A stretch of DNA of 6,392 nt from Taibaiella sp. GTDB taxonomy: Bacteria; Bacteroidota; Bacteroidia; Chitinophagales; Chitinophagaceae. Under the pieces are notes generated by a model, which had not been told where the DNA came from, did no database searches, and worked only from the letters and a program-made list of their open reading frames with translations. Made by a program: the position numbers and the translations under genes. Location: assembly GCA_019454705.1 (NCBI GenBank), contig JACFNS010000151.1:1-6392 (forward strand), in the 5' to 3' direction. Shown here piece by piece: positions 1 to 5,390 of this stretch. Positions within the stretch are counted from its first letter, which is position 1. Each line of letters opens with the position of its first letter.

Positions 1-1
1 A

Positions 2-1213
2 GGGAATAAGATAAAAGAAGTGGGTAAGGCAGATGAGGTGAGTATCCCCTCAGGCGCAACGAAAATAGATGCTACAGGTAAAACTATTATGCCGGGCTTT
101 ATAGATGCACATGCTCACGCAGGACATTTTCACAGTGGTATTGTGCCGCAGAAACATTGGCCATACCATGTTAATCTTGCCTATGGTGTTACTACCATGC
201 ACGACCCATCGGCCAACAGCGAATTTGTATTTGCACAAAGTGAAATGGTGAAAGCGGGATTGATGACAGGGCCACGTGTTTTTTCTACAGGTACAATACT
301 ATACGGGGCAGATGGAGATTTTAAAGCGGTTATCAATACGAAAGAAGATGCAAAGAGTGCGCTGATACGTACCAAAGCGTTCGGTGCATTCAGTGTGAAG
401 AGTTACAACCAGCCCCGCCGAGACCAGCGACAGATGGTAATAGAAGCAGCCCGTGAGGTGAATATGGAAGTGGTGCCTGAGGGTGGGTCTTTCTTTTTTC
501 ACAACCTGAGCATGATACTGGACGGACATACGACAATTGAACACAATCTGCCAATAGCGCCTTTGTACGCCGATGTTGTTAACCTATGGAAGAATTCACA
601 TACAGCCAATACACCTACCCTGGTAGTGTCTTACGGCAGCCTTAGTGGTGAATATTATTGGTACCAGCACAGCAATGTATGGGAGAAAGAAAGGTTGGCA
701 AGGTTCACCCCAAGGCCTGTATTAGATACCCGCAGCAGGCACCGTACTATGGCACCTCAAGAAGAGTATGTAAACGGACATATACTGGTATCGCAAAGCC
801 TGAAGAAACTGAACGATGCCGGAGTACTGATTAATATGGGTGCGCATGGACAGTTGCAAGGCCTGGGTGCGCATTGGGAAATATGGATGATGTCACAGGG
901 AGGTATGACACCCATGGAAGCACTACGTACAGCTACCATGAATCCCGCTGTTAGTTTGGGGCTGGATGAATATATAGGCTCGTTGCAACCTGGCAAACTG
1001 GCCGACCTGCTGGTGATGGATAAAAACCCGTTGGAGAATATTTACAATACGGAGTCCATTCGTTATACAATGGTCAACGGCAGATTGTATGATGCAGAGA
1101 CTATGGATGAAACAGGAAACTATAATAACCCATGCCCTTCGTTTTATTGGGATATGAGCAAAAATGCAGGTTCTTTCCCCTGGTATGAGGCGGAAGGGCA
1201 TCTGGAAGATTAA
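2..1213 (+). CDS. Amidohydrolase, C-terminal part (TolB-propeller/amidohydrolase type), 5' end outside window
   Basis: Metal-dependent hydrolase of the amidohydrolase superfamily; substrate unknown. The frame is open from base 2, so the gene starts upstream and the GTG at 20 is not a real start. Numbering from that GTG: the beta-sandwich lead-in 'GKTIMPGFID' is followed by the metal-binding HxH (H31, H33) in 'DAHAHAGHFH'; K127 in 'SVKSYN' is in the region of the bridging lysine; H170 and H175 ('EHN') are further ligand candidates; and 'PGKLADLLVMDKNP' (324-337) is the usual C-terminal motif. Where many family members have a Gly-Thr/Ser-Asp ligand, this one has 'MGAHGQ' (H276). As I recall, that is normal in the branch of about 1,000-residue Bacteroidota proteins with an N-terminal TolB/WD40-like propeller, which would lie off the left edge. 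The family is secure; the fusion and the substrate are inferred. Confidence 0.9.
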   Translation, partial: GNKIKEVGKADEVSIPSGATKIDATGKTIMPGFIDAHAHAGHFHSGIVPQKHWPYHVNLAYGVTTMHDPSANSEFVFAQSEMVKAGLMTGPRVFSTGTILYGADGDFKAVINTKEDAKSALIRTKAFGAFSVKSYNQPRRDQRQMVIEAAREVNMEVVPEGGSFFFHNLSMILDGHTTIEHNLPIAPLYADVVNLWKNSHTANTPTLVVSYGSLSGEYYWYQHSNVWEKERLARFTPRPVLDTRSRHRTMAPQEEYVNGHILVSQSLKKLNDAGVLINMGAHGQLQGLGAHWEIWMMSQGGMTPMEALRTATMNPAVSLGLDEYIGSLQPGKLADLLVMDKNPLENIYNTESIRYTMVNGRLYDAETMDETGNYNNPCPSFYWDMSKNAGSFPWYEAEGHLED

Positions 1214-1223
1214 TAAGCAAGCA

Positions 1224-1580
1224 ATGAAAGCACCGGTTCTGTTAATCATATTGTTTTTTGTAGTCGCGGTAAGTGCCTGGTCGTATTATCATAAGTTCAG
1301 TAATGTGCAGGATGACATGGATAAGTTAGCCAACGCGCTGCATGGTGTAAAAGATGTAGTGCAAGGCGGTAGCGCGATTAGTATAGGTGGTAACGTGGAT
1401 ATTACCATACGTTCACAGAGTAGATACATACTGGCGCCGGGCATAGTGCTGGCTGACCATAAGGATACATCATTGATGATTTACCCTGTACAAGACAGCG
1501 CTATGCCAGCAGGAAAGATTATATGGCAACATACTGATGAACGCTTTAAATACTATATAACCACATCACATGCAGAGTGA
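1224..1580 (+). CDS. Small membrane-anchored protein of unknown function (118 aa)
   Basis: I do not recognise a family. The protein begins with a short hydrophobic segment (residues 4-20, 'PVLLIILFFVVAVSAWS') after a single lysine, which fits an N-terminal membrane anchor or uncleaved signal. A soluble domain of about 95 residues follows, rich in short beta-type stretches such as 'SAISIGGNVDITI' and 'SRYILAPGIVLA', so it probably faces the periplasm. The frame is also open to an ATG at 1164, but that start would overlap the amidohydrolase by 50 bases and put charged residues before the anchor. The ATG at 1224, ten bases after the upstream stop, is preferred. Its 3' end overlaps the next gene by 11 bases, so the two are probably translationally coupled, and it may be a partner of that membrane protein. 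Function unknown. Confidence 0.72.
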   Translation: MKAPVLLIILFFVVAVSAWSYYHKFSNVQDDMDKLANALHGVKDVVQGGSAISIGGNVDITIRSQSRYILAPGIVLADHKDTSLMIYPVQDSAMPAGKIIWQHTDERFKYYITTSHAE

Positions 1581-2778
1581 CAGCAAACATATATTGTATA
1601 TAGGTTTGGGTATAGGCTGTATCAGTATCCTGTACTATCTTTTACTTATACCCGGGTTACCTGTATTCATCATAGCGCCTGTTATTATTGCAGCATTGGT
1701 GTTTTTATACAGGTGGTTGAATAAGGACTATCACCCAGCGGTACAGAATAATATATGGCGTATGGCTATATTGGCTATCGCATTAGTAATGATTGCCGAC
1801 AAAGCTGACGGACTCGTTGACAAACACGGGCAATGGGATGCCTGGGCTATATGGAACCTGCATGCGCATTACCTGGCCGACCCGGTGTATTGGAAAAATA
1901 TGTTTCGAAACCTGGAACACGCGCATCCGGATTACCCTTTAGCATTACCTGCCACCATCGCATTCTTCAGCAGGTTGGCAGGTGGGTTTCATATGCTGAT
2001 GCCCTACACGTTGCATGTACTGATCATGCTGTGCATACCTGTGTTGATATATACAGAGCTGTACCGGAAAAGCCTGTTGGTTGCATCGCTTATGTTGTTG
2101 TTGTTCATCAATAACGATATGTTTATTACACAGGGTGTATCGCAAATGGCGGATACTATGCTGGCATTCTTTTTCCTGGCGGCATTTGTATGCTTCGATT
2201 ATGCTAAAGAGCACAGGCAAATGATAATACTTACTTCTGCCTTCCTGGGCTTGTGTATGTGGACCAAGAATGAAGGGATATTGCTGTCGCTTGTATTTAT
2301 ATTGTTCCATGCAAAAGTCTTTGTGTTTGAATGGAAGCGGGTGTTGTATGGGATTGCGTTACCCTTAATTGCATTACTTGTTTTCAAGCTGGGCTATGCG
2401 CCGGCTAATGATTTAGTTTCCCGTCAGTCTGCAGAAACCTTCAATAACATTACCGATTGGAGCCGGTACGAGCAGATATACCGCTCGTGGATGGATACCA
2501 TTAACCAACATTACAAAACCCTGAAATACCTGGTAGTGTTATACCTGTTATATTGCCTGCTACGCAGGAAACTGCCGGACAGCAGGTTACTCCTGATACT
2601 TACTTGCCTGGCAGGCTATTTCATGATATATATATTCAGCCACCAGGATTTGGAGTGGCATTTGTTTACCTCCGCACACAGGCTGCTGCACCAGTTGATG
2701 CCTGTAACTGTTTATGTGTTTGCGCATAAGTTTGCCGGTGCAAGTGGCAAAGGGGCTTTCCAGTTGATAAGATTATAA
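1570..2778 (+). CDS. Polytopic membrane protein, GT-C / family 39-like glycosyltransferase
   Basis: Probable inner-membrane glycosyltransferase of the GT-C fold, which would move a sugar from a lipid-linked donor; acceptor unknown. The 402 residues contain roughly nine to eleven hydrophobic segments, the first at about 8-28 and 31-48. The loop between early helices carries 'WDAW' (D90), where GT-C enzymes keep a catalytic or metal-binding acidic residue, followed by 'HPDYPL' (119-124), typical of the family. 'QMADTMLAFF' (192-201), 'WTKNEG' (231-236) and 'TSAHRLLHQLMP' (367-378) also resemble conserved positions in family 39-like proteins. It is somewhat shorter than most members and lacks a large C-terminal domain. 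It starts inside the upstream gene (11-base overlap) and its stop codon runs into a terminator, making it the last gene of the run. Enzyme class is likely, specific activity unproven. Confidence 0.75.
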   Translation: MQSDSKHILYIGLGIGCISILYYLLLIPGLPVFIIAPVIIAALVFLYRWLNKDYHPAVQNNIWRMAILAIALVMIADKADGLVDKHGQWDAWAIWNLHAHYLADPVYWKNMFRNLEHAHPDYPLALPATIAFFSRLAGGFHMLMPYTLHVLIMLCIPVLIYTELYRKSLLVASLMLLLFINNDMFITQGVSQMADTMLAFFFLAAFVCFDYAKEHRQMIILTSAFLGLCMWTKNEGILLSLVFILFHAKVFVFEWKRVLYGIALPLIALLVFKLGYAPANDLVSRQSAETFNNITDWSRYEQIYRSWMDTINQHYKTLKYLVVLYLLYCLLRRKLPDSRLLLILTCLAGYFMIYIFSHQDLEWHLFTSAHRLLHQLMPVTVYVFAHKFAGASGKGAFQLIRL

Positions 2779-2813
2779 TAAGAAAGCCACCCTAACGAGG
2801 TGGCTTTCTTATT
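2777..2813. terminator. Strong intrinsic, probably bidirectional terminator
   Basis: A perfect 15-bp stem pairs 2777-2791 (AATAAGAAAGCCACC) with 2799-2813 across a 7-base loop (CTAACGA). The lower stem is A/T, so either strand gives a T-rich 3' side. The left arm begins within the TAA stop of the membrane-protein gene. On the minus strand it sits just past the tRNA 3' relic at 2816-2837, so it may once have ended that tRNA transcript as well. Confidence 0.88.
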
Positions 2814-2815
2814 TC

Positions 2816-2837
2816 TGTGATCCCGCTGGGACTCGAA
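2816..2837 (-). other. tRNA 3'-end relic, probable attachment-site core 1
   Basis: Read on the minus strand, this is the end of a tRNA: a T-loop TTCGAGT, the 3' T-stem strand CCCAG, the 3' acceptor strand CGGGATC and discriminator A. The 5' T-stem strand does not match and no anticodon arm or 5' half follows to the right, so only the 3' terminal part is present. Such fragments are left where an integrating element recombines into a tRNA gene. Because it adjoins the chromosomal-side terminator, this is most simply the distal junction of an island whose restored full tRNA would lie to the right, outside the window. Confidence 0.6.
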
Positions 2838-2879
2838 TATGAGCCCTAATCCTTTGATAACCAATTACTTTATTTCTTT

Positions 2880-2964
2880 GGTCGATTTTTGGTCGATTAA
2901 TTTCAAGAACTTGTCCGAAAGAATGCCTAGTTTTTACTCAGGTTTACTTATCTATACAAAGATA
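2880..2964. repeat. Arm-type repeats of attachment module 1
   Basis: To the right of core 1 lie two direct copies of GGTCGATT (2880-2887 and 2891-2898, period 11) and two copies of TTTACT (2933-2938 and 2943-2948, period 10), then TACAAAGATA (2955-2964). The same elements in the same order recur at 3518-3587. Short direct repeats beside a tRNA-derived core resemble the arm-binding sites of tyrosine recombinases; which protein binds is unknown. Confidence 0.5.
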
Positions 2965-2978
2965 CAAAAACGAACTAA

Positions 2979-3308
2979 ATGTTTGGCTTTGAAGAAATAC
3001 AGTCGTGGTTGGCAGCATACGACTATTCCAATCTAAAACGGCTATTAGGATATATAGGTGATGTTACGATTGTGTGGCAGATAATAAGATTTATTCGGTC
3101 GAAATATCTTGGTTTTCTGCAGGGCGGTTTAATAGTTCTAATACTACTGCATGGTTTAGTATTTCCAGTTTATACTTTTATGGCTTCAGCACTGTTAACC
3201 TGGTGGGATGTGTTACTTAATTGTCTAGCGTTATATGCACTTTATAATTTCATTCATCTCATATATTTTATTAGAAAAATTATAGTGATGACTACAGCGG
3301 AAAAGTGA
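2979..3308 (+). CDS. Small hypothetical membrane protein (109 aa)
   Basis: I do not recognise a family. An amphipathic N-terminal part of about 44 residues containing 'RFIRSKY' is followed by a hydrophobic segment at about 46-66 ('LGFLQGGLIVLILLHGLVFP') and one or two more at about 68-98, ending in a short charged tail. This fits a two- or three-pass membrane protein with a cytoplasmic N-terminus. It starts 14 bases after module 1's TACAAAGATA and ends seven bases before core 2, so it is the only cargo between two attachment-like cores. It is more AT-rich than the genes to its left. No ribosome binding site or clear promoter is visible. Being a small, isolated gene, its expression is unproven; the uninterrupted frame and coherent hydrophobic pattern support it. 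Confidence 0.55.
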   Translation: MFGFEEIQSWLAAYDYSNLKRLLGYIGDVTIVWQIIRFIRSKYLGFLQGGLIVLILLHGLVFPVYTFMASALLTWWDVLLNCLALYALYNFIHLIYFIRKIIVMTTAEK

Positions 3309-3314
3309 ACTCTT

Positions 3315-3335
3315 TGTGATCCGGCGGGTCTTGAA
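3315..3335 (-). other. tRNA 3'-end-like sequence, probable attachment core 2
   Basis: On the minus strand it reads as a T-loop TTCAAGA, 3' T-stem CCCGC and an acceptor-like end. Compared with core 1, the first eight plus-strand bases (TGTGATCC) are identical and the remainder aligns with one gap and a few changes. No complete tRNA surrounds it. It looks like a second, diverged attachment core. Confidence 0.45.
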
Positions 3336-3389
3336 CCTTCCCGGCAATATGCTGACTAGCAAGTAGTATCGGATGCGTTCAAAACCTGA

Positions 3390-3408
3390 ACTCACGATTT
3401 ACTCACGA
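3390..3408. repeat. Tandem 11-base direct repeat in attachment module 2
   Basis: ACTCACGA occurs at 3390-3397 and again at 3401-3408, period 11, the same period as the GGTCGATT pair in module 1. It lies about 55 bases right of core 2. The embedded octamer TTTACTCA (3398-3405) also occurs in module 1 (2933-2940) and module 3 (3556-3563). Probably arm-type recombinase sites. Confidence 0.5.
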
Positions 3409-3451
3409 ATTTATCCTGTATTGAAAGAGCTTAATCCTACATGGTTTAGGT

Positions 3452-3473
3452 TGAAGACCGGGCGGGACTCGGA
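3452..3473 (-). other. Degenerate tRNA 3'-end-like sequence, possible attachment core 3
   Basis: It matches core 1 at 14 of 22 positions without gaps, including an unbroken GGGACTCG, and reads on the minus strand like a decayed T-arm. On its own it would be weak. The support is its position: 47 bases to the right is the GTCGATTAA element, followed by the same ordered motifs as in module 1. Confidence 0.35.
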
Positions 3474-3517
3474 GAGCCCACATAATATCTTGAATTACAG
3501 TTAAAATGCTGGTTTTA

Positions 3518-3587
3518 GTCGATTAACACAAAGAACTTCGATAATTTTACTTGAGTTTACTCAAATTGAACTGTCCTTACAAAGATA
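3518..3587. repeat. Attachment module 3 arm region, a diverged copy of 2892-2964
   Basis: GTCGATTAA and AAGAACTT recur with the same 13-base offset as in module 1 (3518/3531 versus 2892/2905), giving 17 of 21 identical bases. TTTACT is again doubled with period 10 (3546 and 3556), and TACAAAGATA recurs at 3578-3587. Here the second half also forms a small dyad, TTGAGT-TT-ACTCAA (3551-3564). It ends seven bases before the cyclase-like gene and so also forms its upstream region. Confidence 0.55.
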
Positions 3588-3594
3588 ATGAATT

Positions 3595-4413
3595 ATGGAA
3601 AAAGCTGTTGTATTACATGCAGATATTCTAGGCTTTAAAAATATTGTTAAGCAGGCTGATGCCGAGGGTGATGGGCGAATCTTTAAGCAGCTTAAGACAG
3701 CGTTAGAAGAAGGGGTAGGTACGACCCAGCAATTCCAGAAATTAGGAATACAAGCTCCGATCAGATACAAACTCTTTTCTGACAACTTATATGTTGCTTT
3801 CCCTTACCAAGATGGCGACTTGCAGTCTTATAGTGATGCAGTACTATCATGTATAGCTTTTGCCAGATCATATTCAGCGATAATGCTTGATAACCAATAT
3901 TACATAAGAGGCGGAATTTCTTCTGGAATGGACTATAGCGATGACACAGTGATTTTCTCGTTGGGACTTGTTAAAGCGTACGAATTGGAATTACAAGCTA
4001 TTTATCCAAGAATATTAGTTGATGCCGACATTATCGAAAGGCTAAAAGAAGGAATCGAAACTCCAGGTCCCGCTTTTAGAGCAGTAGTTAATAATAGTAT
4101 TTTAAAAGATAAGGATGGACATTATTTTTTGAATCCGAGTGGACTTAGCGAAGAGCTAAATGTAAAAGCGCATGGATTTGAAGGACGAGAATTGAACAGA
4201 GCATTTTTAAAACGCTATTATCAAAATGTCCAAAAAATATGCAATGATTTAAAACAAGAAAAAAATCCTGACCAGAAAATTATTGAAAAGTATGCATGGT
4301 TATTACAATTGCTAATATGGCTTTATACTAATCGTGAAAATGAGCGATGTGGAGTTACAAGATTCAATTCACTTAGATTTGAAGAAGATAAAAAAAATGA
4401 ACCCAAGAAATAG
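3595..4413 (+). CDS. Class III nucleotidyl-cyclase-like domain protein (diverged), function unknown
   Basis: The 272-residue protein resembles the catalytic fold of class III adenylate/guanylate cyclases. 'HADILGF' at the N-terminus matches the first-strand metal motif (D10); 'YKLFSDNLYVAF' (58-69) matches the hairpin that carries the second metal aspartate (D63); 'IRGGISSG' (104-111) matches the usual 'R-x-GI-x-G'; and 'SLGLVKAYELE' (122-132) sits where active cyclases have 'VN-x-A-x-RLE'. In that last motif the catalytic Asn and Arg appear replaced, so canonical cyclase chemistry is doubtful; it may make another product or only bind nucleotide. The C-terminal ~100 residues are helical and charged, without a recognisable domain. 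There is no signal peptide or membrane segment. Its TAG stop is two bases from the stop of the convergent repressor gene, with no hairpin seen between. Fold moderately sure, activity unknown. Confidence 0.7.
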   Translation: MEKAVVLHADILGFKNIVKQADAEGDGRIFKQLKTALEEGVGTTQQFQKLGIQAPIRYKLFSDNLYVAFPYQDGDLQSYSDAVLSCIAFARSYSAIMLDNQYYIRGGISSGMDYSDDTVIFSLGLVKAYELELQAIYPRILVDADIIERLKEGIETPGPAFRAVVNNSILKDKDGHYFLNPSGLSEELNVKAHGFEGRELNRAFLKRYYQNVQKICNDLKQEKNPDQKIIEKYAWLLQLLIWLYTNRENERCGVTRFNSLRFEEDKKNEPKK

Positions 4414-4415
4414 GC

Positions 4416-4646
4416 TCATTGTACTAAAAAATGAACTTCGACTTTAAGTGCATTTGCAATTTTCCTAAGGTTTAGTAGGGAAATATTCCTTTCTCCTCTT
4501 TCCACATCAGAAATATATGTTCGGTCTAAACCGCATTTTACTGCAAATGTTTCTTGCGAATGACCGGAAGATTCCCTTACGGACCTTATTTTCCTTCCGA
4601 CTTTTAATAGATAGGTCTGTTCAGCTTTTGTTCTTTCTGCTGCCAT
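4416..4646 (-). CDS. XRE-family HTH regulator, restriction-modification control-protein-like
   Basis: A 76-residue single-domain DNA-binding protein of the Cro/C1 (XRE) type. 'VGRKIRSVRESSGHSQETFA' (16-35) forms the first helices, 'QETFAVKCGLDRTYISDVER' (31-50) the helix-turn-helix with recognition helix at about 41-50, and 'RNISLLNLRKIANALKVEV' (53-71) the closing helices. Size and the 'LDRTYISDVERGERN' signature match the small control (C) proteins and phage-like repressors often found beside type II restriction-modification genes. The methyltransferase gene starting at 6084 makes that role plausible. The ATG is at the right end (4646), preceded by AT-rich sequence. It is divergent from the acidic protein gene at 4740 and convergent with the cyclase-like gene. 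It probably binds the 93-base intergenic region and represses itself; its targets are inferred. Confidence 0.85.
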   Translation of the reverse strand: MAAERTKAEQTYLLKVGRKIRSVRESSGHSQETFAVKCGLDRTYISDVERGERNISLLNLRKIANALKVEVHFLVQ

Positions 4647-4671
4647 TTTAAATAATTTTTATGCTTATTCC

Positions 4672-4690
4672 GATATTATCACTCTAAAGT
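4672..4690. promoter_or_regulatory. Possible operator in the divergent intergenic region
   Basis: Between the repressor gene and the gene at 4740 are two small dyads: GATA-T-TATC (4672-4680) and ACTCTAAAGT (4681-4690, eight of ten positions self-complementary). The ACT...AGT half-sites recall C-protein boxes. AAGTAAGTAAG follows and shares GTAAGT with the dyad before the methyltransferase. Small dyads are common in AT-rich DNA, so this is only a candidate. Confidence 0.25.
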
Positions 4691-4722
4691 AAGTAAGAGA
4701 AGTGCAATAATTAAAAACTTAA

Positions 4723-4730
4723 TAAATTTG
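4723..4730 (+). promoter_or_regulatory. Candidate Bacteroidota -7 box for the gene at 4740
   Basis: TAAATTTG fits TAnnTTTG exactly. I see no TTG/TTTG -33 element at the usual distance. Transcription would begin near 4735, giving an almost leaderless message for the ATG at 4740. If real, it argues against the in-frame TTG at 4728, which lies inside this box. Confidence 0.35.
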
Positions 4731-4739
4731 AATTCCCTT

Positions 4740-5303
4740 ATGGATAACCGAACAATACCAACGAAACAAGGACAGATATGCCTTTGCATTACTGAGGAGC
4801 CAGGAATTGCCATTACAGATGAAGTAATCATTACGGATTTTATTATTCCTGAAGATAAGAATGCTTTAATTATAGTTGTTATCCTTACGGAGCTTCAAAG
4901 AAAAAGCTCAGAACCTGACAAGGTAGAAAGACATAAAGTATCAATATCTAATCTTAATGTTATAGCTAATGATTTGGTTTCCTACGTTGAATCATGGAAT
5001 CACAAACCTAAAAAATTCGAGAATGAAATAAACGAAGTAGAGGATGTAATGGCGTTTTTCCATAGCATACATGAACGCTATTCCCTTGAGTGGCATTCGG
5101 ATGATGACTTCAAGGATTTCTTAGATGAAAACGGCAATAGGAGTTTTGATGATATTGAAGCCCAAGAACTGAACAATAAAATGGTAGCTTGTTTTCAATT
5201 CTGCGATGACAATGACCTAGATATCTACGAGCTTGCAGGCGAAGTACAAATTAAGATATGGAAACAACAGGGTTTATGGAAAGACAATAACAAACAGGCA
5301 TAA
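4740..5303 (+). CDS. Acidic hypothetical protein (187 aa) in restriction-modification context
   Basis: I do not recognise a family. From the ATG at 4740 the protein has an N-terminal part of about 85 residues with several beta-strand-like hydrophobic stretches ('EVIITDFIIPEDKNALIIVVILTE', 28-51, shown in part), then a strongly acidic, probably helical C-terminal part with 'HSDDDFKDFLDE' (119-130) and 'CDDNDLDIYELAGEVQIKIW' (155-174). No signal peptide, membrane segment or catalytic motif is apparent, and the two-domain look is only an impression. An in-frame TTG at 4728 would add four residues but is a poor start in Bacteroidota. It is divergent from the repressor and followed by a hairpin terminator, so it is probably a single-gene unit. 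Acidic composition would suit a DNA-mimic or protein-binding role, but nothing in the sequence establishes that. Confidence 0.65.
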   Translation: MDNRTIPTKQGQICLCITEEPGIAITDEVIITDFIIPEDKNALIIVVILTELQRKSSEPDKVERHKVSISNLNVIANDLVSYVESWNHKPKKFENEINEVEDVMAFFHSIHERYSLEWHSDDDFKDFLDENGNRSFDDIEAQELNNKMVACFQFCDDNDLDIYELAGEVQIKIWKQQGLWKDNNKQA

Positions 5304-5314
5304 GTCTGTTTGTT
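5289..5314 (+). terminator. Hairpin terminator containing the stop codon in its loop
   Basis: A perfect 9-bp stem pairs AACAAACAG (5289-5297) with CTGTTTGTT (5306-5314) across an 8-base loop that holds the TAA stop of the acidic protein gene (5301-5303). TCTCTT follows. The stem is A/T-rich and the T-run imperfect, so efficiency may be moderate. Confidence 0.6.
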
Positions 5315-5378
5315 TCTCTTGAGGTTAAATTTGGCGAAACGGGATGATTTAATCACATCGAAAATAACTGCAAAACAT

Positions 5379-5386
5379 TAGATTTG
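5379..5386 (+). promoter_or_regulatory. Candidate Bacteroidota -7 box for the glycosylase gene
   Basis: TAGATTTG fits TAnnTTTG exactly and stands just before the GTG at 5391, in the short gap after the upstream terminator. No good -33 element is seen. Predicted transcription would start at about the GTG, implying a leaderless message, or else the box is fortuitous. Confidence 0.35.
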
Positions 5387-5390
5387 CACT

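Noticed and set aside
1164..1223. Earlier ATG for the small anchored protein
   Set aside because: It would overlap the amidohydrolase by 50 bases and add a charged stretch before the membrane anchor; ATG 1224 fits better.
923..1249. Minus-strand 108-residue open frame
   Set aside because: Antisense to the conserved C-terminal part of the amidohydrolase; no supporting start signal or recognisable motif.
1945..2387. Minus-strand open frames of 121 and 62 residues
   Set aside because: They lie antisense within the membrane transferase gene and show compositionally odd, Gln/His-rich sequence typical of shadow frames.
2816..2900. Complete tRNA gene on the minus strand
   Set aside because: Only the T-loop, 3' T-stem strand and acceptor 3' strand match; no paired 5' T-stem, anticodon arm or 5' acceptor strand is found.
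2839..3036. 65-residue plus-strand open frame from ATG 2839
   Set aside because: It runs through the attachment-module repeats and overlaps the better-supported membrane protein gene in another frame; its sequence has no protein-like pattern.
2880..3590. CRISPR-like array
   Set aside because: Repeats are 6-11 bases, unevenly spaced and diverged, with no 20-40-base repeats and regular spacers.
2979..4413. Pycsar pair (cyclase plus membrane effector)
   Set aside because: The small membrane protein is separated from the cyclase-like gene by two attachment cores, lacks a nucleotide-sensing domain, and the cyclase motif residues are altered; not enough to claim the system.
4728..4739. TTG start four codons before the ATG of the acidic protein
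   Set aside because: TTG starts are rare in this group and the codon lies inside a candidate promoter box.
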